Assembly: GCF_009720525.1 (NCBI RefSeq) | Contig: NZ_CP043930.1 | Location: forward strand, 5,778,001-5,842,000 | From: Gimesia benthica | Lineage (GTDB): Bacteria; Planctomycetota; Planctomycetia; Planctomycetales; Planctomycetaceae | DNA length: 64,000 nucleotides | Direction of reading: 5' to 3' | In this document: one piece after another, positions 6,325-14,753 of the stretch | Layout of the letters: every line of letters begins with the position of its first letter | Numbering within the stretch: the first letter of the stretch is position 1 | Program-made: the position numbers and the translations under genes | The notes under the pieces: model-generated | Seen by the model: the letters and a program-made list of their open reading frames with translations, nothing else | Told to the model about the DNA's origin: nothing | Databases searched by the model: none

Positions 6325-8733
6325 TTATACCAGTCGAAAACGTTTTCTTAAGAGCCATTCTACTGAGATCAGCAAAGTGAAGAGAATCAGGAATTCCCAG
6401 CGATTCCAAAGCGGGATCGGTTCTTCATTTTCCAGTGGAATCGGATGGCCGGCGGGAACCGCTTTCGGCAGTTGTTCCGCATCCAGGATATGAAAATACG
6501 TTCCGCGGGTTTCGCGGGCTGTTTTCTGCAGATCGCTGCGGTCCATATCCCGGTTCAACAGTTCCTGCTGGGAAATTTCGACGCGAAAATCGTCTGAGGG
6601 GGGCGTCCCTTCCAGGATGGGATGTGCGACCCAAGTATGATAGGCTCCTTCCGGGATATTCGAATAACTGCCCTCGAATATATTAGGGGCGGTTTCCCGG
6701 GGTGTCAGCTGTACGGGCCGCGACGCCTCCCCTTTGCGCTCGAGCATGACCGTGACCGGTTCAGAGTCGCCCGGGATCAGTCGTTCGTCGAGAAACTTGA
6801 CGCGAAACTGGACCGTATCTCCCTGCTGGTATGTTTTGCGATCCAGTGTGAGTTCGATGGCCTGTTCCTGGTTGAGCAGCTTCGAACGACTCAGGTAGCG
6901 AATAGCCTGAACCCAGTAGCGGGAATAGTATAAGTCTCCTACCAGGTCCCGCCACCGCCAGAGATCGTCGGTGGCGTTGAAAATCACCTTACCGGCTCCC
7001 ACTCGCTGCGTTGAGATAATGGGGATCGGCTTTCCGTCCTTGCCCTTCTGGGTGGGATGGATAGCGAAGACCGTTGCACCAGGTTTGACGTCGTCAGCGG
7101 TGAAGAACCAGTAGAGTTCCGGAAGCCTGTTCCAGATTTGCTGGCTCTCTTCAGCACTGTCGGCAAAGCGGAAGATGGATGTGCTGAACTGCCCTTCGGT
7201 GGTCAGCTCTGGTTGAAAACCTTCGATCACAGGGGCATATTCCGCGTTGGGAGCGGCCTTGGATATCTCGACCGGCAGCAGACCCTGCAAGGGTGTGTTG
7301 AAGTACGCTTGCGGGGAAAACCGGGGGCCGGCTACGACGATCAGTCCGCCCCCTTTTTCTCTAACGAACTGATCGAGGTTTTCGAAGACGGCCTGGCTGA
7401 AGTAAGCCGGATCGGCGTCTCCCAGAATCACGACATCATACTGGTAGAGGTCTTCTTTTTTGACCGGGAAGTAATCGAGTGCCGTGGTGTCTTCCGACGA
7501 GTATTCCAGATCCGATTCCTGCAGGATGCTGCGGAGTTCAATGGTTTTATCCCGTTCGAGCAGATGTTTCAGGTAACGATATTCATAACGTGGAACCGAA
7601 TCGACGAGCAGCACCCGGATCTTCTGATCCAGGACCGAGACCTGTCCGCTCTGCTGATTGTTTTTCTGATTGACTTCCCCATCGACCGGCTCGACTTCGA
7701 ATTCGTATTCAAACAGTCCTGGTGTCGTGGGAGTAAAGGTGAGCTCAATCTTTTGAAACTCTTTGCGGGAATTGACCGGAATCTGGCGCGTGGCCAATGG
7801 ACTGCCGGTCTTGGCATCCTTCAATACCAGGGAGAGCGTACCGGAATTGATGCCGAACGTTTTGACTTTGGCAGACAGATTGACCGGGTCGTTCACAAAG
7901 GCCACATCGTCCACGAGCAGATCGTATAGCTGCAGATCACGTACGGGTTGCTCGCTGCCAATGCCAACCGGAAAGATGGGAACCAGCTTTGACTTGGCCA
8001 GAGGAGCGGCGCGGGACAGGCGATCCAACTCTCCCGCACTGGAGATGCCGTCACTCAGGACAATGATCGCCGTTGGTGGGGTGCCACGAAAATCGTTGAG
8101 AACTTTCTGCACCGCATGGTAAGGCCGCGTCTCTTTACCGGTAGGAACCAGTTGTTTGAGTGTTTCCTGTGTGGACTGCTGGTTGGTCTGATCGAGAAAA
8201 TCCGGATCCCCCAGGGGGAGGCAGTCTTCGGAAAAGTGATAGAGTCGCAGTTTATGTTTCCGCTGCAGTTCAGTGAGGAAGCGGGCGTCGTCTTTCAACA
8301 GCAGGTCTCGAGCGAGCGAGAGCCGCGGTTTGCCTTCAAACTCTTTCAGGTTGGCGGGGCTCATCTCCGGCGTGCCTGTGTAATTGTCTTCGAGTCCCAT
8401 GCTGGCGGAATCATCAATCAACAGGGCCACGAAAGGCAGACCCGTGCGATGAATCGTGAGCGTAAAGCGGGTGAGGAACAATACGACTATCAGAAAGACG
8501 ATCAGTCGAATGCCGATCAGCAGGCTTTTCTTTTTCAGATCGAGGTGGGCTGTATCTTTGAGGTAGGCGTAGATCAGCAGGAATACAATGCCTGAGGCCA
8601 GCAGCAGTACGATCCAGTCGGGCATCCAGCCTGGCCAGGGAGTATTCCAGTGGAAATTCCAGGCAGAACCCTGACCCGGCCCGGCAGCGGGGATATCAAA
8701 ATAGGCTTCCAGGGCTCGTTTCAGCGTTTGCAT
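6325..8733 (-). CDS. Membrane protein with von Willebrand factor A and glutamine-amidotransferase-like domains
   Basis: The product is 802 residues. Two membrane helices lie near the N-terminus (about 40-58, IVLLLASGIVFLLIYAYL, and 70-90). They are followed by a VWA domain whose MIDAS motif is D107-D-S109-A-S111 within FVALLIDDSASMG, and by the later VWA segment TAIIVLSDGISSAGELD. A beta-sandwich linker leads to a ThuA/class I amidotransferase-like fold (VRVLLVDSVPRYEYRYLKHL, DVVILGDADPAYFS, EKGGGLIVVAGPRFSPQ). The protein ends with a membrane helix (EFLILFTLLISVEWLL) and a short basic tail. This architecture recurs in planctomycete clusters with MoxR/Bat-like proteins. The metal-dependent VWA domain probably binds a protein partner; catalysis by the amidotransferase-like domain is doubtful. 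It lies 44 bases upstream of the DUF4175-like gene in the same transcription direction. Confidence 0.8.
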   Translation of the reverse strand: MQTLKRALEAYFDIPAAGPGQGSAWNFHWNTPWPGWMPDWIVLLLASGIVFLLIYAYLKDTAHLDLKKKSLLIGIRLIVFLIVVLFLTRFTLTIHRTGLPFVALLIDDSASMGLEDNYTGTPEMSPANLKEFEGKPRLSLARDLLLKDDARFLTELQRKHKLRLYHFSEDCLPLGDPDFLDQTNQQSTQETLKQLVPTGKETRPYHAVQKVLNDFRGTPPTAIIVLSDGISSAGELDRLSRAAPLAKSKLVPIFPVGIGSEQPVRDLQLYDLLVDDVAFVNDPVNLSAKVKTFGINSGTLSLVLKDAKTGSPLATRQIPVNSRKEFQKIELTFTPTTPGLFEYEFEVEPVDGEVNQKNNQQSGQVSVLDQKIRVLLVDSVPRYEYRYLKHLLERDKTIELRSILQESDLEYSSEDTTALDYFPVKKEDLYQYDVVILGDADPAYFSQAVFENLDQFVREKGGGLIVVAGPRFSPQAYFNTPLQGLLPVEISKAAPNAEYAPVIEGFQPELTTEGQFSTSIFRFADSAEESQQIWNRLPELYWFFTADDVKPGATVFAIHPTQKGKDGKPIPIISTQRVGAGKVIFNATDDLWRWRDLVGDLYYSRYWVQAIRYLSRSKLLNQEQAIELTLDRKTYQQGDTVQFRVKFLDERLIPGDSEPVTVMLERKGEASRPVQLTPRETAPNIFEGSYSNIPEGAYHTWVAHPILEGTPPSDDFRVEISQQELLNRDMDRSDLQKTARETRGTYFHILDAEQLPKAVPAGHPIPLENEEPIPLWNRWEFLILFTLLISVEWLLRKRFRLV

Positions 8734-8805
8734 AAGTGCTGTCTAAGAATGGAAAAACAATAGGACGTGTCTGCTGAAATCCTCACGAGAGAGAGGGCTT
8801 ATCTC

Positions 8806-9267
8806 TTATATTGTATTCAGATCATCCAGCAATTGCTGTTTTTCATCTCCTTCGAGGTCCGATTCCGCAATATTTTTTGCCTGCTGTTTGTATGTTTCCA
8901 CTTCTTCGGGCTTATTAGCGACGGAAGCGGCCCGGGCGAGGGCTTCATAGGCGTAGGCCAGGCAAAACGGCTTAAGATGTTTGTCCTGCGTGACTTTCAG
9001 GCAGAGCATGGCGTAGCTGAACGCATTGCTGGGTTGATTGGTGACCGCATAGACCCGGGCCAGCTGCCAGTAAGCGATCGAAATGTTCTCCGGCGTATGT
9101 TCCTCGTATTGCGCCCAGTGCCAGTGCGAAGCGTGGCAGGCAGAAATCATGGTCAGATTTTCAGCAGCGGTGCGATCTGCCTTGTCCAGATAATCCCAGG
9201 TTTTATTGAAACAGCTTGCTGCAAAGTGGCGATGGGCCTGTTGCGGATCAAAAGCGGGGCTCTGCAT
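8806..9267 (-). CDS. TPR-like hypothetical protein
   Basis: The product is 153 residues with no signal peptide. The ATG at 9267 follows a strong ribosome-binding site (AAAGGAG, about 7 bases away). The sequence is all-helical in appearance, with TPR-like helix pairs such as ISIAYWQLARVYAVTNQPSN, AFSYAMLCLKVTQ and AYAYEALARAASVANKPEEV. It is rich in Ala, His and Tyr and is probably a cytoplasmic scaffold. It is the first gene of the minus-strand run, about 70 bases before the VWA gene. I cannot assign a partner or function. Confidence 0.75.
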   Translation of the reverse strand: MQSPAFDPQQAHRHFAASCFNKTWDYLDKADRTAAENLTMISACHASHWHWAQYEEHTPENISIAYWQLARVYAVTNQPSNAFSYAMLCLKVTQDKHLKPFCLAYAYEALARAASVANKPEEVETYKQQAKNIAESDLEGDEKQQLLDDLNTI

Positions 9268-9691
9268 TGGTAACTCCTTTCAGGGATATTCTGTTGAACA
9301 GCAGACCGTCGAGACTGCGGACCTGGAAATTGCTCTTCAGACAGAATCCATTTCGAGGCATAATGCATTGTATCGCAGCCGGTAAAGAATTATAAGATCC
9401 TGGAAAAATTGTGCAGAAATCAGGGAAATGGAACGGATTTCAGTAAAACCCAGCCATAGCTGTCTATCCTCTCAATTTTCTCCAGATGACCGGCTTGATG
9501 CAACAGGATCCTGTTATTCGATAATGTTTATCCAGTCGAAACAAATGTCATAACCAATGGATTCCGCACGCAGTGATTCCCGATAGAGAGAGTCGTGGGA
9601 TTTCGGAGTGATTCTACCGAGATCAAAACCCGCCGGTACTGATGCCAGCGGGAATAACCTGTCGGGGCCTCAGATAGACATTAAGGCGACT
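9268..9691. other. Divergent intergenic region before murC, with a perfect palindrome
   Basis: The region separates the minus-strand TPR-like gene from murC. A perfect 14-bp palindrome, AACAGGATCCTGTT, lies at 9502-9515, about 180 bases before murC. An in-frame GTG at 9608 could extend murC by 28 codons but has poor support. No other structure seen. Confidence 0.5.
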
Positions 9692-11143
9692 ATGATCCTG
9701 TCAAAAACGAATACGCAACAACAGGGAATCTTGAATCAGGATTTTCGGCTCGACTCTGCCGGATTACCTGCCTCTGCGCACCTGGTCGGCATTTGTGGAT
9801 CCGGGATGAAAGCACTCGCGGAATACCTGGCCAGCGCCGGTTGCCGCGTGACCGGCTCTGACCTGAGTCCTGCGCTGCCGACGGATCAGGCCTTACAGGC
9901 AGGCGGCTACCGGGTTCATCAGGGGCATGACAAACGTTTCGTTCCGGAAGGGACCAACGTGCTGATCTACAGCCCTGCGATTGGACTGGCAAACCCTGAA
10001 CGGCGTTTCGCGCAGCGCATGGGAATTCCTCAGCTCTCCTACACTCAGATGCTGGGCAACCTGATGCGGCAGAAGCAGGGGGTCTGTATCGCAGGAACCC
10101 ACGGAAAAAGCACCACTACCGCACTGACTGCGTTTGTACTGGAGAATGCCGGCGTTTCTCCTTCGGCCGTAATTGGAGCCGAACTCTGTAACCAGAACCT
10201 GAATGGCTGGGCAGGAGAAGGTCCTTTATTTGTAGCGGAAAGCTGTGAATACCAGCGGAGTTTTCTGAATCTCTACCCCTATTATGCTGCCATTACCAAC
10301 ATTGAGCCCGATCATTTCGATTACTTTAAGAATCAGGATGATATGACCTCCGCGTACGCCGAATTCGTAGCCCGGATTCCGGCTGACGGAACATTGATCA
10401 TGCCGGCAGCCTGTCGCGGAGCCGTGGAAATTCGCACAGCCTGTCTGGCAAAAATCGCAACGTTTTCACTGGAAGAGGAAGCAGACTGGTGGGCCACAGA
10501 CATCAAGCAGACCACCTACGGTCAGCGCTTCCGACTGTTCTACAAGGGTGAGTACTTTTCCGAGATTTCCCTGCAGAAACGGGGCCGTCACAATGTGAGT
10601 AACGCGATGGTCGCCGCAATTCTCTGTCACTCGGCGGGCGTCCCTGCTGAAGATATTCGCGAAGGAATCTACCAGTTTCCGGGAATTCGTCGTCGCTACG
10701 AGCAGCGAGGCTCTTATAAGGGCATCACTCTGATCGACGATTATGCACACCATCCAACGGCGATTCAGGCCACCCTCAACCTGTTGAGACAGGAATACCC
10801 GGATCGCAAGGTCTGGTGTGTTTATGAACCGCATCAGGTCTCGCGGACGCAGGCCATGATGGATTCTTACTCCCGCAGTTTTCGACTGGCGGACGAAGTA
10901 CTGATTGCTCCGGTGTATGCAGCCCGGGAAAAGCTGGGAACGGAGCCCGTTGATACGTCAAAAGAGCTTGTTCAGCGAATTCTTCTGCATAATGCTGCGG
11001 TCAGATTCGGCAGTTCCCTTGACCAGATCGTCTCAACTTTAGAGACTGAGGCTCAATCTGGTGATATCATCATAACTATGGGTGCTGGCGAAATAAATCG
11101 GATCCATCATGAGTTCAATCGAAGACTTCAAAGACATTCTTAA
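9692..11143 (+). CDS. murC: UDP-N-acetylmuramate--L-alanine ligase (MurC)
   Basis: This cytoplasmic enzyme joins L-alanine to UDP-MurNAc using ATP, the first peptide step of peptidoglycan precursor synthesis. From the ATG at 9692 (AAGGCG about 8 bases upstream) it is 483 residues, the usual MurC size. The N-terminal Rossmann part reads AHLVGICGSGMKALAEYLAS. The Mur-ligase ATP loop GTHGKSTTTALTAF is near residue 137. It is followed by the central-domain segments FVAESCEYQRSFL and NIEPDHFDYF, then the C-terminal domain with IDDYAHHPTAIQATL and CVYEPHQVSRT. The GICGSGM version of the N-terminal loop also resembles Mpl ligases, but the adjacent murB supports MurC. murC overlaps murB by 35 bases, indicating a coupled pair. 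Its presence supports peptidoglycan synthesis in this planctomycete. Confidence 0.88.
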   Translation: MILSKTNTQQQGILNQDFRLDSAGLPASAHLVGICGSGMKALAEYLASAGCRVTGSDLSPALPTDQALQAGGYRVHQGHDKRFVPEGTNVLIYSPAIGLANPERRFAQRMGIPQLSYTQMLGNLMRQKQGVCIAGTHGKSTTTALTAFVLENAGVSPSAVIGAELCNQNLNGWAGEGPLFVAESCEYQRSFLNLYPYYAAITNIEPDHFDYFKNQDDMTSAYAEFVARIPADGTLIMPAACRGAVEIRTACLAKIATFSLEEEADWWATDIKQTTYGQRFRLFYKGEYFSEISLQKRGRHNVSNAMVAAILCHSAGVPAEDIREGIYQFPGIRRRYEQRGSYKGITLIDDYAHHPTAIQATLNLLRQEYPDRKVWCVYEPHQVSRTQAMMDSYSRSFRLADEVLIAPVYAAREKLGTEPVDTSKELVQRILLHNAAVRFGSSLDQIVSTLETEAQSGDIIITMGAGEINRIHHEFNRRLQRHS

Positions 11144-11987
11144 ACATTCCGAACCCCTGGCGAAATACTCGTGGTTCAAAATCGGCGGTCCGGCCCAGTT
11201 CTTTCTGGAGCCACGGAACGCAGATGAACTGCAGGCGGTCGTCAAATGCTGTGCAGAAAATGAAATTCCTGTACGCGTCTTTGGGGGCGGATCCAATATT
11301 CTGATCAAGGATTCCGGCGTACAAGGTGCCGTGATCCGTATTCATGATCAGGAATTCGCCCAGATCAGCATCGAGGGGACAACCGTCACCGCGGGCGCGG
11401 GGGCACTGCTCTCGAACCTGGTCTCACAGACCGTCAAAGAGGGACTGGCCGGTCTGGAAGGGCTGGTGGGGATTCCCGGTACGGTTGGTGGTGCACTGCA
11501 CGGCAATGCCGGCGGTCACAACGGTGACATCGGCCAGTTCGCCAAATCCGTTTCAGTGCTGACCGCCCGGGGTGAAAAGTTCGTGCGGACAGCGGATGAA
11601 CTCAGCTTCAGCTACCGGGAAAGCAGCATCAATGAACTGGCGATTCTGGAGGCGACCTTCGAGTTGCAGCAGGCTGACACAGATGAGCTGACTGAACGCA
11701 TGAAAAAGAACTGGATCATGAAGAAGGCGAACCAGCCTCTCACACACCAGTCTGCCGGCTGTATCTTCAAAAATCCGCGTGGGATGCACGCCGGGGCTCT
11801 GATTGAACAGGCGGGCCTCAAAGGGACCCGCATCGGGGGAGCCGAAATCAGCGACCGTCACGCGAACTTTATCATCAATGATGAGAGTGCGACGACGGAG
11901 AATGTGCTCGATCTGATCAACCTCGCACAGAATACCGTGTCTGAAAAGTTCGGCGTCGATCTCGAACTGGAAATCGAGCTCTGGTAA
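11109..11987 (+). CDS. murB: UDP-N-acetylenolpyruvoylglucosamine reductase (MurB)
   Basis: This FAD- and NADPH-dependent enzyme reduces UDP-GlcNAc-enolpyruvate to UDP-MurNAc, just upstream of the MurC step. The 292-residue length fits the family. The FAD-binding signature includes WFKIGGPAQFFLEP, RVFGGGSNILIKDSG and GLVGIPGTVGGALHGNAGGH. The active-site segment LSFSYRESS is present. The C-terminal domain contains QSAGCIFKNPRG and LKGTRIGGAEISDRHANFI. At the position where Escherichia coli has the catalytic Ser229 (GSxFKNP), this protein has Cys218. The start lies inside the end of murC (35-base overlap), so translation is probably coupled. Its 3' end is only 19 bases from the convergent beta-propeller gene and no terminator is visible. 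Confidence 0.92.
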   Translation: MSSIEDFKDILKHSEPLAKYSWFKIGGPAQFFLEPRNADELQAVVKCCAENEIPVRVFGGGSNILIKDSGVQGAVIRIHDQEFAQISIEGTTVTAGAGALLSNLVSQTVKEGLAGLEGLVGIPGTVGGALHGNAGGHNGDIGQFAKSVSVLTARGEKFVRTADELSFSYRESSINELAILEATFELQQADTDELTERMKKNWIMKKANQPLTHQSAGCIFKNPRGMHAGALIEQAGLKGTRIGGAEISDRHANFIINDESATTENVLDLINLAQNTVSEKFGVDLELEIELW

Positions 11988-12006
11988 TCAGCCGCTCGCT
12001 GCTGCT

Positions 12007-13278
12007 TCAGTTGCCGATACAATACAGATGCTGGAACGTACGGATGAAGATCTGCCCGTCTGAGAACGCGGGTGTGGAATTACTGCGTTCGCCCAGTTTG
12101 TTCTGAGCGACCGTTTCAAAGCGTTCCGTGTTCGGCTTGAAGACATGCGTTGTTCCCTGTTGGTCGGTGATGAACAGGTGACCGTCAGCCAGGATCAGAG
12201 ATCCCCAGCAGGCGGCACCACCGGAACGTTCCTGCCAGACGATCTCGCCGGTTTGCGGATTGATGCATTGCACAATATTCGGTCCGGCGTTGGCCATGAA
12301 GATGTGGCCTGCAGTAAACACGCCTGTGGAGATGCGTTGCGGATTCGGTTCCTTACGCCAGAGTCGAGCGGACTCAGTAATGTCACCCGTCCCCTGCATG
12401 CGGAAGCCGATCGCGGGGCCGTTGAAGCCACCCATGGCGACGCAGATCTGATCTGCCAGCACGGGAGAGGTATAGCATAAGTCCCCTTTCTGTCCCCGGA
12501 GTCCGTAACAGCTCCAGACGATGTCACCCGTTTCAGGATCATAGGCGTTCACGCGGAGTGACATGCTGCAGATGACCAGGCTGCGATCGTTAATGCGGGC
12601 AATCACAGGAGTGCTCCAGGAACCCATGTATTTGCGATCGTTATTTCGCTCGCCGTTATTTTCGACCGGTTCATCGGTTTCCCAGATCGTTTTGCCACTC
12701 TCCAGATCGACGGCGGTCATGAAGACCCGCTTCCCGGGACCACAGTGCAGAATGATTTTTCCTTCATGCAGGACCGGAGAGACACCGTAGCCCCACATGT
12801 GATCGAACTCACCCAGATCGCGGTGCCAGACCTCGTTGCCGTCAAAGTCGTAACAGTACAGACCGGCTGAGCTGTGCCAGACCACGACACGTTTGCCATT
12901 CGCGACGGGAGTCGAACCGCAGTAATTATTGGTTTTGTGGGTGGGCTTCACCTTGTCAAAGTTGACGGTCCGCATCCAGAGCTGCTTGCCGTTCTTGCGG
13001 TCAAAACAGTAAAGGCTCCGCTGGCGACCCTCATTCTCGGCACAGGTAATGAATACGCGTCCGTTGGAGACGATGGGGCTGCTGTTACCCGCTGCAGGCA
13101 GGGGCACTTTCCAGAGGATGCTCTCGGTCTGACTCCATTTGAGGGGGACACCCGTTTCCTGTGAAATACCATTTCCCTGGGGACCACGAAAGGCGGGCCA
13201 GTCCTCGGCAGATGCCACTGAGAGAGCCACACAGAGTAGAACCAGGATTGAACAGAACGGGCGCAGGAACTGTTTCAT
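12007..13278 (-). CDS. Secreted PQQ-type beta-propeller (BamB-like) protein
   Basis: The product is 423 residues with a signal peptide (MKQFLRPFCSILVLLCVALS, cleavage near VASAED). The mature start DWPAFRGPQGNGISQETGVP is the typical opening of planctomycete PQQ-like propellers. Repeated blades carry W-docking motifs such as ILWKVPLPAAGNSSPIVSNG, YCYDFDGNEVWHRDLG and GKTIWETDEPVE, with GEIVWQERSGG near the C-terminus. It is probably a periplasmic binding or scaffold protein; no dehydrogenase active site is evident. It is the last gene of a run with DUF1501 and the PSCyt1/DUF1549/DUF1553 gene, 46 bases behind the DUF1501 gene. Confidence 0.82.
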   Translation of the reverse strand: MKQFLRPFCSILVLLCVALSVASAEDWPAFRGPQGNGISQETGVPLKWSQTESILWKVPLPAAGNSSPIVSNGRVFITCAENEGRQRSLYCFDRKNGKQLWMRTVNFDKVKPTHKTNNYCGSTPVANGKRVVVWHSSAGLYCYDFDGNEVWHRDLGEFDHMWGYGVSPVLHEGKIILHCGPGKRVFMTAVDLESGKTIWETDEPVENNGERNNDRKYMGSWSTPVIARINDRSLVICSMSLRVNAYDPETGDIVWSCYGLRGQKGDLCYTSPVLADQICVAMGGFNGPAIGFRMQGTGDITESARLWRKEPNPQRISTGVFTAGHIFMANAGPNIVQCINPQTGEIVWQERSGGAACWGSLILADGHLFITDQQGTTHVFKPNTERFETVAQNKLGERSNSTPAFSDGQIFIRTFQHLYCIGN

Positions 13279-13324
13279 CGGAGTGCCTTTCGAAACGGAT
13301 ACAGATTAGATTGTTGCAACACTC

Positions 13325-14734
13325 TCAGGCAATGACATCGTGCACGACGTGTCCATGGACGTCAGTCAGACGCATGTCCCGTCCACCGAAGCGGAACGTG
13401 GATCTGGTATGATCCAGTCCGAGCAGGTGCAGCATCGTGGCATGAATGTCATGGATCTCAACGCGATTTTCGACAACTTTATAACCCCATTCATCGGTCG
13501 TTCCGTATGTGGTGCCCCCTTTGACGCCTCCGCCGGCCATCCACATGGTAAAACCGAATGGATTGTGATCGCGACCGTTGGTTCCCTGGGCAAAGGGGGT
13601 GCGACCGAACTCACCTCCCCAGATGACCAGCGTGGAATCGAGCAGCCCGCGCTGTTTGAGATCTTTGAGCAGCCCCGCGATGGGCTGGTCGACCGCCCGG
13701 GCATTGTTGGCGTGATGGAGTTTCAGATTGCTGTGCTGATCCCAGCGGTCGCCCTTGACGTTGGGGCAGGTCAGTTCGACGAACCGCACGCCTCGCTCGA
13801 CCAGCCGGCGTGCGAGCAGACACTCGGCTGCGAAAGTGCGCGTGGGCTCGTATTCCTCGTTGAATCCGTAGAGTTCAAGTGTCGGCTTGCTTTCACTTTC
13901 GAACGACATCAGATCGGGAATCGCCATCTGCATTTTGTAGGCGAGTTCATAATTGGAGATCGCGGAGTCAATTTCGTCGTGCCTGCCGGTCACCTGTTGT
14001 TTGAACCGGTCCAGCTGCTGCATCAGTTTGAGTTTTTCCACCTGGGTGCGGCTGGTCTTTTCCTGGCGTTCCACGTTGGCAATACCGCTGCCTCCCGGCT
14101 TGAAGACTGAGCCCTGGAAGCTGGCGGGGAGAAAACCGCTGTTGAAGCAGTCGAGACCGCCGGGAGGAATCAGTCCGCCGTTGATGACCACAAAGCCGGG
14201 CAGGTTCTGGCATTCACTGCCCAGACCGTAGTTGACCCAGGCACCCATACTGGGACGCCCCTGCAGACCACTGCCCGTGTGCAGGAAGTAATTGGCGAAG
14301 GTATGCTCGGGAAAGTTAGAGACGACTGAGCGAATGACGGCGATGTCATCGATACAGGAACCGACCTGCGGGAAGAGATCGCTGACGGGAATCCCGCTTT
14401 CGCCGTAGGGTTTGAATTTCCAGGGACTCTCCAGCACTTTACCGACGTTGTCGAACTGGGTGTCTTCGACTTTGAAAAAATCGCCCGGGCTTTTCCCATT
14501 GTATTTGGAAAGCATTGGTTTGGGGTCGAAGGTGTCGACCTGCGAAGGTCCGCCGTCCATATAGAGGAAGATGACGTTTTTCGCTTTGGCTGGAAAGTGG
14601 GTTCTCTCCGCTGTCACTCCGGAGAACGCGCGGTCCTGCAGCAGGGCCGTCAGGGCGGCGGCGCCGAAGCCGTTCGCGCACTGCTGGAGCATTTGACGGC
14701 GAGTGAACTGGTATCGAAATTGGCCACAATGCAT
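13325..14734 (-). CDS. DUF1501 family protein (sulfatase-like fold, Tat-type leader)
   Basis: The product is 469 residues from the ATG at 14734 (GAAAGTC upstream). An upstream in-frame start would overlap the preceding gene and is rejected. The leader FTRRQMLQQCANGFGAAALT has a twin-arginine look (TRRQML). The DUF1501 hallmarks are NVIFLYMDGGPSQVDTFDPK, VRFVELTCPNVKGDRWDQH, LVIWGGEFGRTPFAQGTNGR and DHNPFGFTMWMAGGG. The family belongs to the alkaline-phosphatase/sulfatase-like superfamily. Its substrate is not established. It sits 19 bases downstream of the PSCyt1/DUF1549/DUF1553 gene, the very common planctomycete pairing, so the two products probably act together outside the cytoplasm. Confidence 0.88.
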   Translation of the reverse strand: MHCGQFRYQFTRRQMLQQCANGFGAAALTALLQDRAFSGVTAERTHFPAKAKNVIFLYMDGGPSQVDTFDPKPMLSKYNGKSPGDFFKVEDTQFDNVGKVLESPWKFKPYGESGIPVSDLFPQVGSCIDDIAVIRSVVSNFPEHTFANYFLHTGSGLQGRPSMGAWVNYGLGSECQNLPGFVVINGGLIPPGGLDCFNSGFLPASFQGSVFKPGGSGIANVERQEKTSRTQVEKLKLMQQLDRFKQQVTGRHDEIDSAISNYELAYKMQMAIPDLMSFESESKPTLELYGFNEEYEPTRTFAAECLLARRLVERGVRFVELTCPNVKGDRWDQHSNLKLHHANNARAVDQPIAGLLKDLKQRGLLDSTLVIWGGEFGRTPFAQGTNGRDHNPFGFTMWMAGGGVKGGTTYGTTDEWGYKVVENRVEIHDIHATMLHLLGLDHTRSTFRFGGRDMRLTDVHGHVVHDVIA

Positions 14735-14753
14735 GCTGCCGACTTTCCTGATA

